Positions 1-5,628 of a DNA stretch of 5,628 nt are shown here, one piece after another. Positions within the stretch are counted from its first letter, which is position 1, and every line of letters begins with the position of its first letter. The stretch comes from Candidatus Tenderia sp. GTDB lineage: Bacteria > Pseudomonadota > Gammaproteobacteria > Tenderiales > Tenderiaceae. The position numbers and the translations under genes are program-made. The stretch covers positions 1-5,628 of the forward strand of contig JASBUE010000259.1 in assembly GCA_030148045.1 (NCBI GenBank), given 5' to 3'. The notes beneath the pieces were generated by a model. That model was not told the DNA's origin, ran no database searches, and was given only the letters and a program-made list of their open reading frames with translations.

Positions 1-233
1 ACCTCTTCTCCCTGGACATCCGCCACCTGGGCGCTGGCCGGTCCCTGCCACAGCCATGCCTCCAGTTCGGCGACCCTGTCTTCCGGGCCGCAGGCCAATA
101 CCTCCACGCCACCGTCGGGCAGGTTGCGGGCATAACCACCAATGCCGAGGTTCTGGGCCCGCTGCCGGGTCGAGGCGCGGTACCAGACCCCCTGGACGCG
201 GCCGGAGATGAAGAACTGTTTGCAGATGGTCAT
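1..233 (-). CDS. acyP: Acylphosphatase, 5' part of the gene (runs off the left edge)
   Basis: Acylphosphatases are small cytosolic enzymes of about 90 residues that hydrolyse the carboxyl-phosphate bond of acyl phosphates. The 77 complete codons here begin MTICKQFFISGRVQGVWYRA. They carry the family signature GRVQGVxxR (residues 11-19), including the phosphate-binding arginine R19, and the RNLPDG motif with the catalytic asparagine N37 (residues 36-41). The usual Gly-Phe before the arginine is Trp-Tyr here. Only roughly the last 15 residues should be missing beyond the window. The ATG at 233-231 is supported by an upstream GAGGA (243-239 on the minus strand) five bases away and by the normal family N-terminus. 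The gene is divergent from the aspartase-like gene. Both catalytic residues are present, so it looks functional as far as it can be seen. Confidence 0.93.
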   Translation of the reverse strand, partial: MTICKQFFISGRVQGVWYRASTRQRAQNLGIGGYARNLPDGGVEVLACGPEDRVAELEAWLWQGPASAQVADVQGEE

Positions 234-319
234 GGCGTTCCTCGTCTATGAAGAATCGGCTAGCAAAACCTTAGCTGAATCCTTGAGCCGTCGCCAGCTT
301 TGGCCGGACATGTCGATGG

Positions 320-346
320 TTTACACTGTAGCGATTTCTTTATACG
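320..346 (+). promoter_or_regulatory. Possible sigma-70 promoter of the aspartase-like gene
   Basis: TTTACA (320-325) matches the -35 consensus at five of six positions. TATACG (341-346) matches the -10 at four of six. The spacer is only 15 bases, shorter than the preferred 16-18, and the implied leader would be very short, with the ribosome binding site at 356. This is the best-looking candidate in the divergent acyP/aspartase gap (234-365). I found no equally good promoter for acyP on the other strand. Confidence 0.28.
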
Positions 347-355
347 CCATTCCCC

Positions 356-360
356 GGAGG
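356..360 (+). promoter_or_regulatory. Ribosome binding site that fixes the GTG start
   Basis: GGAGG lies five bases before the GTG at 366-368. It favours this GTG over the in-frame TTG at 300, which has no such site and would add 22 residues with no resemblance to the family N-terminus. Confidence 0.8.
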
Positions 361-365
361 TTTTT

Positions 366-1766
366 GTGAGCGACGATCAAGAATACCGCATTGAAAAGGA
401 CAGTCTGGGCGAGATCCAGGTGCCGGCGGCGGCCTGGTACGGGGCCCAGACCGCCCGCGCGGTGATCAATTTCCCCATCAGCGGCCGCCGTCCCGACCCC
501 GATTTCGTCATGTCGCACGTGCGCATCAAGCGCGCCGCCGCCGTCGCCAACAACCAGCCGGGCTGGCTGGATGACAGGTTGGCCCGGGCGATTATCGAGG
601 CCTGCGACAAGATCCTGGCCGGTGACTACCTGGAGCAGTTCGTGGTCGACCGCTTCCAGGCCGGCGCTGGCACCAGCCATAACATGAACAGCAACGAGGT
701 GATCGCCAATCTGGCCAATGTCGCGCTGGGGGGCGGGAAAGGTGTCTACACACCGGTCCATCCCAACGACCATGTCAACATGGGGCAGAGCACCAACGAC
801 ACCATTCCCACGGCGATTCGCCTTGCCGCCCTGGCCAAGCTGCCGCGCCTGATCGATGCCATCAACGACATGGCCGATGAATATGCCCGCATCGGCGCGG
901 CGGAAGAGGACACGGCCAAAAGCGGCCGCACCCATCTGCAGGACGCGGTGCCCACCACCCTGGGGCGCGAGTTCAACGCCTATGCCTGGATCCTGCGCCG
1001 CGCCGCTGAATCCCTGGAGGCATGCCGTGACCCCTTGTGTCAGATCGGTCTGGGCGGCAGTGCCGCCGGTACCGGTTTGAATACCTCGCCGGACTACGCC
1101 CGCCGCGTTGCCGGCGAATTGGCAAAATTGACCGGTGAGAAGATCCGTCCCGCCGGCGACCTGGCGGCGCAGATGCAATCCATGCATGACGTGCAGCGGC
1201 TCTCCTCGGCGATTCGTGACCTCACCCTGGAACTGACCCGCATCAGCAACGACATGCGCCTGCTGGCCTCCGGCCCGCGCACCGGCCTGGGCGAGATCCT
1301 GTTGCCGCCGGTGCAACCCGGATCGAGCATCATGCCGGGTAAGGTCAACCCGGTGATGTTCGAGATGCTGAACCAGGTCTGTTATCAGGTCCTGGGACAG
1401 GATGCGGCCGTCGCTTGCATGACCCAGGCGGGGCAGCTGGAACTGAATGTCATGATGCCGGCCATGGGCTCGGCCCTGTTCGACGCCATGGACTGGCTGA
1501 CCAACGCCGTCAATGCCGCCACGTAACGCAACCTCAAGGGCCTGCAGGTCGATCGCGAGCGCTGCAGGGAGTTCCTCCATGCCAGCGTGGGTCTGGCGAC
1601 CCTGCTCAATACCGAGATCGGTTACGCCGCCGCGGCCGAGGTGGCCAAGGCGTCGGAACAGAGCGGTCGCCCGGTGCGCGACATCGTGGCCGAGCGCGGC
1701 CTGATGGACGGCGAGGCCTTAGACGCCCTGGTGCTCAAGGCGGCGCGCGACGGCAGGGTGGATTGA
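366..1766 (+). pseudogene. aspA: Aspartate ammonia-lyase-like enzyme (class II fumarase/aspartase superfamily), interrupted by an in-frame TAA
   Basis: Aspartase reversibly splits L-aspartate into fumarate and ammonia and acts as a cytosolic homotetramer. With the internal stop ignored, the frame has 466 codons, the normal family length. Visible motifs, numbered from the GTG, are AGTSHNMNSNE (101-111), HVNMGQSTND (136-145), GRTHLQDAVP (187-196) and the signature loop GSSIMPGKVN (319-328). Residues expected in the active site by comparison with bacterial aspartases are all present: T103, S142, T143, N144, T189, H190, S320, K326 and N328. NDHVN, STND, QDAVP and GQLELNVM favour aspartase over fumarase, which typically reads NDDVN, SSND and QDATP. 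Substrate specificity still cannot be proven from sequence. Codon 387 is TAA (1524-1526). Reading resumes in the same frame as RNLKGLQVDRERC and continues for 79 recognisable residues of the C-terminal domain to TGA (1764-1766). If translated as written, the product is 386 residues and lacks that domain. The gene is divergent from acyP and convergent with yihY. It could be a recent pseudogene, a truncated but active protein, or a sequencing error. Confidence 0.88.
1524..1526 (+). other. Premature in-frame ochre codon in the aspartase-like gene
   Basis: TAA follows the residues TNAVNAAT and precedes RNLKG with no change of frame. In my recollection of E. coli AspA and Bacillus AspB, this alignment column holds glutamate. 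A single G-to-T change in a GAA codon would therefore explain the stop, and CAA or AAA ancestors are also one step away. No other stop or frameshift is seen between here and the natural TGA. Confidence 0.9.
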
Positions 1767-1797
1767 CCTACCGTCTGTCTCAACCGGGCATGCCATG

Positions 1798-1835
1798 AAA
1801 AAGCCGCCGGACGATCTCATGTGTTGTTCCGGGCT
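1798..1835 (-). terminator. Possible intrinsic terminator of the lipoprotein-yihY operon
   Basis: Read on the minus strand just after the yihY stop, AGCCCGGA (1835-1828) can pair with TCCGGCGGCT (1811-1802), leaving a two-base bulge and a 16-base loop. The stem is followed directly by a short run of T (1802-1798). Position and polarity fit a terminator. The large loop, the bulge and the short T tract make it weak. On the plus strand the same hairpin has no trailing T run, so it does not obviously serve the aspartase-like gene. Confidence 0.4.
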
Positions 1836-1839
1836 GGGA

Positions 1840-3165
1840 TCATAGCCCGATGGTCGGTTCGATGCGTTGCCTTTCGGGGTGTTCTTTTTGCGTTTCGGCG
1901 TTGTCCGGTGTTTCAGATTCTTGCCGTGCGGAGACAGGGTGGCGCAATGCGCCCTGGTAGATGGGTTGCAGATGAATGGCCAGCGCTGCGCTGACATGCC
2001 GGTTGGCGTGTGACAGGGCCTGGCTCAACGCCCGGGCCATGGGGTCCTGGTCTATGAGTCCGGCATCGATCTCGGGCAGGGTGTTGGCCTGGGCGCGGTA
2101 GAGATCAGCCAGGGTCAGCCTGGCGCTGTCCCTGGACAGTGCCCACTGGCCGTCGGCGGTCTTATGTATCAGGCCGCTTTCCTGTAGACGTGCCAGGCTG
2201 GTGCGGATATCGATATCGGCGCCCGCGCCTTCCTGGACGAGTTCTCCTTCATCCAGCAATTTATCACGCTGTTGTGCCCGCCAGAGCAGCCCGATCAGTT
2301 TGAAATCATTGAGCAGCATCTGTCCGGCGCTGAGGCTGCCGTCCTGTTTCGCGCCGGCCTTGTGAGACAGGCAATAACTGATCTCGGCCCCCAGCAAGAC
2401 CACCATCCAGGAGAGGTAGAGCCAGACCAGAAACACGGGGATGGTGGCCAGGGCGCCGTAGATTATCTCATAGGTTGGAAACGCGGTGACGTAGAGGGCG
2501 AAGCCCTTCTTCGCCAGTTCGAACAGTGCCGCCGCCACCATCGCGCCTGTGAGCGCATTGCGCAGCGGAACATAGGTGTTGGGTACAATCGCATACAGCA
2601 GCGTGCAGGCGATGGCGGTGGCGAAGAAGGGCAGCAGGGCGAGCAGTTTGGCCTTGAGTCCGGCGATCAGGGCGGTCTCGCCGAACAGCGGCAGGGAAGT
2701 GAGATAGGAGGTGGCGGCGAGGCTGGCGCCGATCAGGATGGGGCCCAGTGTCAGCATGGCCCAGTAGACCATGAATTTCGGAATCGCCTTGCGGCTGCTC
2801 TTGATATACCAGATGTCGTTCATCGCCCCTTCGATGGTGTTCATCAACAACAGCGCGGCAAGGATGAGGAAGCCGGTGCCGATGGCGGTGAGTCTCGAGG
2901 TCTTGCCGGCAAACTCCTCGATATACCGCTGGATCGCCTCGCCCGAGGTCGGGACGAAGTTTTCAAAAACGAAGCTTTGTATCTGCGCCGCGAAGGTGTC
3001 GAACACGGGGAAGGCGGCAAACACGGCGAACACGACCGCCGACAGGGGGACCAGCGAGAGGAGCGTGGTATAAGTCAATGCCGCGGAGCTGCGCAGGCAA
3101 CGATCATCATAAAATGTTTGCGCCACATAGCGCAGAAATGAGACGAGCTGTTTGAGTCGGTTCAT
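1840..3165 (-). CDS. yihY: YihY/BrkB-family inner-membrane protein
   Basis: This 441-residue protein belongs to the YihY (UPF0761, virulence factor BrkB) family of polytopic inner-membrane proteins of unsettled function. The old name ribonuclease BN for this family is a misannotation. The N-terminal half has about six hydrophobic segments, near residues 28-52, 92-114, 131-155, 172-194, 204-226 and 235-264. It shows family hallmarks: SSAALTYTTLLSLVPL in the first segment, NTIEGAMNDIW before the third, and IYGALATIPVFLVWLYLSW in the last. From about residue 270 the chain is soluble. Residues 285-350 look like a winged-helix-type domain (LARLQESGLIHK followed by a short hairpin), and the last 30 residues are charged and probably disordered. 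Longer proteobacterial YihY proteins have a similar tail. The ATG at 3165-3163 has no clear Shine-Dalgarno sequence. It lies 21 bases after the lipoprotein stop codon, so translational coupling within one operon is likely. Confidence 0.93.
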   Translation of the reverse strand: MNRLKQLVSFLRYVAQTFYDDRCLRSSAALTYTTLLSLVPLSAVVFAVFAAFPVFDTFAAQIQSFVFENFVPTSGEAIQRYIEEFAGKTSRLTAIGTGFLILAALLLMNTIEGAMNDIWYIKSSRKAIPKFMVYWAMLTLGPILIGASLAATSYLTSLPLFGETALIAGLKAKLLALLPFFATAIACTLLYAIVPNTYVPLRNALTGAMVAAALFELAKKGFALYVTAFPTYEIIYGALATIPVFLVWLYLSWMVVLLGAEISYCLSHKAGAKQDGSLSAGQMLLNDFKLIGLLWRAQQRDKLLDEGELVQEGAGADIDIRTSLARLQESGLIHKTADGQWALSRDSARLTLADLYRAQANTLPEIDAGLIDQDPMARALSQALSHANRHVSAALAIHLQPIYQGALRHPVSARQESETPDNAETQKEHPERQRIEPTIGL

Positions 3166-3186
3166 TGGCGCACGGCCGGTTTGATT

Positions 3187-3828
3187 CTAGCGTAGCCCGT
3201 ATCGGCCCAGATAGGACGCGTCCTTGGCCTGGCGTGCCCTATCGCCGCGTTGTTTGGCATGTTGTCTGGCGGCCATCTTGTCCTGCTCTGTAGGCGCCGG
3301 ATCGATGATCAATTTCAGGCCGGGGGTGATCAGGTCGGCGTTATGAATTCGTTCGGCGTTGGCCTTGAGCAACAGCGGCCATAACAAGGGGTCGCCGTAG
3401 ACGGAGTGTTTGGCTGCGATGTTCCAGAGGTTGTCGTTTTTCTTGACCCTGTAAAGCCTGCCGGGCGCTGCTTCGGCGGGGGGCTGCGGCTTTTCTTTGG
3501 CATCGACTCTTGCCGCGGGCTCCGCGTGTTTTGCCTGGGAGATCGCCATCGCCTGACGGGCCGCCTCACGCGCGGCCACGGCCTCTTTCTGGGCCTCCTT
3601 GTACTCACCCGCCTTCAGGTCGTCCTGCGCCTTGGATAGAAGCTGCTGGGCGCTGTTGAGCGCGGCCGGGGCATGTTTGTCGGCGCCTATGCTTGCGGCG
3701 GCTTCCACGCTCTGGCGGGCATCGCTCATCTCCTGTGTCGGGGGCGCGGTGGCGCAGCCGGTGATGAGGCTGAGGGCAATGAGGGTGATCCCGTAATGAG
3801 TGACGCTGCTGGATACAGGGGATTTCAC
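3187..3828 (-). CDS. Lipoprotein with a DUF4398 region and a C-terminal LysM domain
   Basis: This 213-residue envelope protein starts with GTG. Residues 13-24 are hydrophobic and end in a lipobox, LITGC, with the lipidated cysteine at C25, so export and lipid anchoring are expected. Residues 33-95 are an Ala-, Gln- and Glu-rich helical segment of the DUF4398 type (MSDARQSVEAA, LKAGEYKEAQKEA). A Pro/Ala/Lys linker spans about 100-123. Residues 124-176 are a LysM peptidoglycan-binding domain (YRVKKNDNLWNIAAK, then ITPGLKLII). The tail after 180 is strongly basic. The likely job is to tie the membrane to the cell wall or to organise an envelope complex; the exact role is unknown. The GTG at 3828-3826 is the first possible start after an upstream in-frame TGA. 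Its only Shine-Dalgarno-like match, AGGA, is just two bases away, which is unusually close. The yihY gene follows on the same strand after 21 bases. Confidence 0.9.
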   Translation of the reverse strand: MKSPVSSSVTHYGITLIALSLITGCATAPPTQEMSDARQSVEAAASIGADKHAPAALNSAQQLLSKAQDDLKAGEYKEAQKEAVAAREAARQAMAISQAKHAEPAARVDAKEKPQPPAEAAPGRLYRVKKNDNLWNIAAKHSVYGDPLLWPLLLKANAERIHNADLITPGLKLIIDPAPTEQDKMAARQHAKQRGDRARQAKDASYLGRYGLR

Positions 3829-3851
3829 GATCCTGGCTAGACCTTGTGTTT

Positions 3852-3880
3852 TTCACCCAACGAATGGATAGGCTTATACT
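3852..3880 (+). promoter_or_regulatory. Candidate sigma-70 promoter for wrbA
   Basis: TTCACC (3852-3857, four of six matches to the -35 consensus) is separated by 17 bases from TATACT (3875-3880, five of six matches to the -10). Transcription would start near 3887, leaving a leader of about 70 bases before the wrbA ATG. Confidence 0.45.
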
Positions 3881-3888
3881 ATCACCGA

Positions 3889-3918
3889 AAACTAGCATCG
3901 CCGTTGAAGCGGTGTCAA
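3889..3918 (-). promoter_or_regulatory. Candidate promoter for the lipoprotein-yihY operon
   Basis: On the minus strand a perfect TTGACA -35 hexamer (3918-3913) is followed after 18 bases by TAGTTT (3894-3889), only a three-of-six match to the -10 consensus. A better -10-like hexamer, TATAAG (3878-3873), lies further downstream but has no good -35 at the right distance. The site overlaps the region transcribed from the opposing wrbA promoter. Confidence 0.33.
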
Positions 3919-3948
3919 GGTGACCAAGAGTCGATAATTATTTGTTTT

Positions 3949-3955
3949 GGGGGAG
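3949..3955 (+). promoter_or_regulatory. Ribosome binding site of wrbA
   Basis: GGGGGAG lies three bases before the wrbA ATG at 3959. The purine run is strong although the spacing is short, and it fixes the start at the N-terminus expected for the family. Confidence 0.6.
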
Positions 3956-3958
3956 TAA

Positions 3959-4552
3959 ATGACTGAAATCCTGGTGCTGTATTACAGCCGCGACGGCAGT
4001 GTTGCGCGCATGGCGCAGTTGCTGGCGCGCGGGGTCGAAGAGGTTAAGGGCGCCGAGGCGCGCATCCGATCGGTACCGGCGGTTTCTCCCGTGTGTGAAG
4101 CCACCGAGGCGGCGGTCCCAAAGCAGGGGGCGCCTTATGCGACGCTGGCGGATCTCACTGAGTGTGCCGGCCTGGCGCTGGGCAGTCCGGCCTATTTCGG
4201 TAACATGGCGGCACCGCTGAAATCGTTTCTGGATACCACCGGCGCCTTGTGGTTGTCCGGTGCCATGGCCGGCAAGCCGGCCGCCGTTTTCACGTCCAGC
4301 GGCACGCTGCACGGCGGCCAGGAAAGCTGTCTGCTATCCATGATGATCCCACTGCTGCATCACGGCATGTTATTGCTGGGGCTGCCCGGCACACAGACCG
4401 AATTGGCTGCCACCACCAGCGGCGGATCACCTTACGGCGCAAGCCACTGGGCGGGGGTGGACGATAACAGGGAAATCAGCGCGGAGGAGTCCCGCCTCTG
4501 CCGTGCTCTGGGCAGGCGGCTGGCAGAGACGGCGCGGCGCTTGGGTTTTTAA
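3959..4552 (+). CDS. wrbA: WrbA-type NAD(P)H:quinone oxidoreductase (flavodoxin fold)
   Basis: WrbA proteins are FMN-dependent, usually tetrameric cytosolic enzymes that reduce quinones by two electrons and protect against oxidative stress. The 197 residues match the usual length of about 198. The N-terminal strand ILVLYYS leads into the FMN phosphate loop (residues 10-15, SRDGSV). Further flavin-contact regions are GSPAYFGNM (75-83), W98 in TGALW, SSGTLHGGQE (113-122) and HHGM (134-137), and GGSPYGAS (155-162) is typical of the family. The sequence is closer to my recollection of the Pseudomonas aeruginosa protein than to E. coli WrbA. Two positions differ from E. coli: Tyr12 is Asp, and the Thr-Arg at 78-79 in the FMN loop is Ala-Tyr. 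The gene is divergent from the lipoprotein-yihY operon. In Pseudomonas, wrbA and a yihY homologue are also neighbours as I recall, though arranged differently. Its stop codon overlaps that of the converging gene. Confidence 0.92.
   Translation: MTEILVLYYSRDGSVARMAQLLARGVEEVKGAEARIRSVPAVSPVCEATEAAVPKQGAPYATLADLTECAGLALGSPAYFGNMAAPLKSFLDTTGALWLSGAMAGKPAAVFTSSGTLHGGQESCLLSMMIPLLHHGMLLLGLPGTQTELAATTSGGSPYGASHWAGVDDNREISAEESRLCRALGRRLAETARRLGF
4549..4552. other. Overlapping tail-to-tail stop codons (shared TTAA)
   Basis: The wrbA stop TAA is at 4550-4552 on the plus strand. The stop of the converging exoprotein gene is TAA read from 4551-4549 on the minus strand. The palindrome TTAA thus ends both genes and no intergenic space is left. 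Confidence 0.9.
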
Positions 4553-5628
4553 GCTCTGCGGCGGGCCAGGGCGGCGGCACCCAGTAGCAGCAGGGCGGCG
4601 GGATGCAGCATGCCGCCTCCGCCGCCGCTGATGCCGTTGAAGTTGGTGGGGTCCCCGGCTTCGGGGTCGATTACCGTATCTTCCGTAATGTTGGTGTTGT
4701 TCTGCTCGAAGGCATCCGGTTCGTTGGCAAAGGCGGAGGCCTTTACGGTGATGACGCCTTCCCGGGTGGGAATGCCGGAGATGAAAAACTCGGCCCGGCC
4801 CAGACCGGGGAGGGTCTCGACGGTGCAGCCCAGGACATTCTGGGAGTTGGGCTCTCCGCAGCTCGGGGTGCTGCCGGTGGACACCATGGTGACCTTGGAA
4901 AAGCGGTAAGTGGGAGGGAGCGTGACAAGGAGAACGACACCGTTGGCGTCGACATCCACATACTGATTGGTGAGGGTGATGACGTAAGTCAGGGGTTCTT
5001 CCGGCGTATTGGGTGGCTCGGGGTCCGGGCTGTCGGCAATGGTGATTTTCAGGTCGACCCACTTGGCCGTCTGCTGCTCGGTCGCCCCGAATTCGTACGC
5101 GCCGATGTCGCATTTGTCGTCACGCAACAGGAAGCGTTGATCGACAGAGGGGCAGGAGGTGCTGGAACCGGCATCGATGGCCGGGCTGGCCGCTTGCAGG
5201 GCGTGGAGCGCCGTGTGTTCCAGTGTTGTTCCGTTGATGTCACTCGAGGTGGTCAAGGCGGGATCCAGGCCTAGCGTGGTGACATTTCTCTGATCCTTGC
5301 CGTTCGACAGATTGCAGCTGTCGTCACTGGACATGCTGTTGCCAATGGATTGAATGAAGCCGGTGACACCGGCGCAGGCCGGTTCACCGGGTTCGCTGTT
5401 GGCGCCGTCGGCGATAATGGTGTTGCTCAGCACCAGCGTCGGGGTGTTGCTGGTGCTGGTGCTGAACATGGCCAGTTCGTTGCCGCCGACCTCGGCATTG
5501 ACCGCGCCGCAGTCGCTGCAGCTCAGGGCTTGGTTGTCATAGACGGTGGAGTTGGTGAGGGTGATATCACGGCTGTTGAAGATGCCACCGCCGCTGTGGG
5601 TGGTGATGCTGTTGCCGTTGCCGCTGAC
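4549..5628 (-). CDS. Exported surface protein, 3' part: beta-helix-like region, choice-of-anchor Q domain, DUF11-like domain and sorting tail
   Basis: The frame is open to the right edge, so only the last 359 residues are seen and the start is outside the window. Residues are numbered from the first visible one. Residues 1-75 are rich in Ser, Thr, Asn and Gly with short repeated turns (SGGGIFNS, ITLTNSTVYDN, LVLSNTIIADG), as in right-handed beta-helix proteins. Residues 144-181 carry the choice-of-anchor Q pattern SPAIDAG...CDIGAYEFG. Residues 190-319 resemble a DUF11 immunoglobulin-like repeat (DLKITIADSPDP, LTYVITLTN, GCTVETLPGLG, EQNNTN). The C-terminus has five glycines (335-339), a hydrophobic stretch (about 340-354) and Arg-Arg-Arg near the end, a layout like the GlyGly-CTERM class of sorting signals processed by rhombosortase. 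This implies export through Sec and anchoring or secretion at the outer surface. Several cysteines, including CSDC, may form disulfides. The ligand or function is unknown. An internal ATG at 5469 is not a credible start because homologous-looking sequence continues upstream of it. Confidence 0.85.
   Translation of the reverse strand, partial: VSGNGNSITTHSGGGIFNSRDITLTNSTVYDNQALSCSDCGAVNAEVGGNELAMFSTSTSNTPTLVLSNTIIADGANSEPGEPACAGVTGFIQSIGNSMSSDDSCNLSNGKDQRNVTTLGLDPALTTSSDINGTTLEHTALHALQAASPAIDAGSSTSCPSVDQRFLLRDDKCDIGAYEFGATEQQTAKWVDLKITIADSPDPEPPNTPEEPLTYVITLTNQYVDVDANGVVLLVTLPPTYRFSKVTMVSTGSTPSCGEPNSQNVLGCTVETLPGLGRAEFFISGIPTREGVITVKASAFANEPDAFEQNNTNITEDTVIDPEAGDPTNFNGISGGGGGMLHPAALLLLGAAALARRRA

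Noticed and set aside
300..365. An upstream TTG start that would lengthen the aspartase-like protein by 22 residues
   Set aside because: There is no ribosome binding site at the TTG, the extension does not resemble the family, and GGAGG lies five bases before the GTG at 366.
1524..1526. Programmed readthrough or recoding of the TAA
   Set aside because: No readthrough signal, selenocysteine element or pyrrolysine-type context is visible. TAA is the least leaky stop, and TAA ends other genes here (wrbA and the exoprotein), so reassignment is unlikely.
321..1580. A 419-codon open frame on the minus strand, antisense to the aspartase-like gene
   Set aside because: Its translation is rich in Gly, Gln, His and Arg with no family resemblance, and the opposite strand encodes clear aspartase motifs. 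It is a by-product of high GC codon use.
2272..3141. A 289-codon open frame on the plus strand inside yihY
   Set aside because: The translation is low-complexity Gly/Gln/Glu/Arg, while the minus strand encodes recognisable membrane segments and YihY motifs.
1840..3165. Naming the membrane protein ribonuclease BN
   Set aside because: That name for this family is a historical error. RNase BN activity belongs to a metallo-beta-lactamase-fold protein, and this sequence is a polytopic membrane protein without nuclease motifs.
5430..5466. Short tandem GCTGGT-like repeat near the right end
   Set aside because: It encodes the Ser/Thr-rich stretch of the exoprotein in frame. It is codon-level repetition with no sign of an independent repeat element.
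1..5628. Search for tRNA or rRNA genes, CRISPR arrays, insertion sequences, att sites or riboswitches
   Set aside because: None was recognised by eye. Coding sequence accounts for nearly the whole window and the remaining gaps are at most about 130 bases.

Overview
The window is GC-rich, densely coded bacterial chromosome. Gene content and order suggest a gammaproteobacterium: a Pseudomonas-like WrbA, a YihY-family membrane protein next to it, an acylphosphatase, and a DUF4398/LysM lipoprotein. No plasmid, phage, insertion sequence, CRISPR array, tRNA or rRNA is visible. The taxon is inferred from protein resemblance and is not proven.

Layout from left to right. (1) The 5' part of an acylphosphatase gene on the minus strand runs off the left edge. 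(2) Divergent from it is a class II fumarase/aspartase superfamily gene that most resembles aspartate ammonia-lyase (366-1766). It is cut by one in-frame TAA at 1524-1526, and the missing C-terminal domain continues in the same frame to a natural TGA. (3) Converging on it is a minus-strand pair: a DUF4398 plus LysM lipoprotein (3828-3187) followed after 21 bases by a YihY/BrkB-family inner-membrane protein (3165-1840). A possible intrinsic terminator follows the second gene. (4) A 130-base divergent intergenic region with plausible promoters on both strands separates the lipoprotein gene from (5) a WrbA-type flavodoxin-fold NAD(P)H:quinone oxidoreductase (3959-4552). (6) The stop codon of wrbA overlaps, tail to tail, the stop codon of the last gene. 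That gene is the 3' part of a large exported protein (4549 to beyond 5628, minus strand) with beta-helix-like sequence, a choice-of-anchor Q domain, a DUF11-like domain and a C-terminal Gly-rich/hydrophobic/Arg sorting tail.

The genes do not form one pathway. The lipoprotein and YihY genes look like an envelope-related operon. WrbA is a stress or redox enzyme. The aspartase-like enzyme belongs to C4-dicarboxylate and amino-acid metabolism but is probably disabled by the stop codon. The right end encodes a surface or secreted protein. I found no convincing new defence, mobile or regulatory system. The observations most worth checking are the single in-frame ochre codon in the aspartase gene and the sorting-tailed exoprotein.
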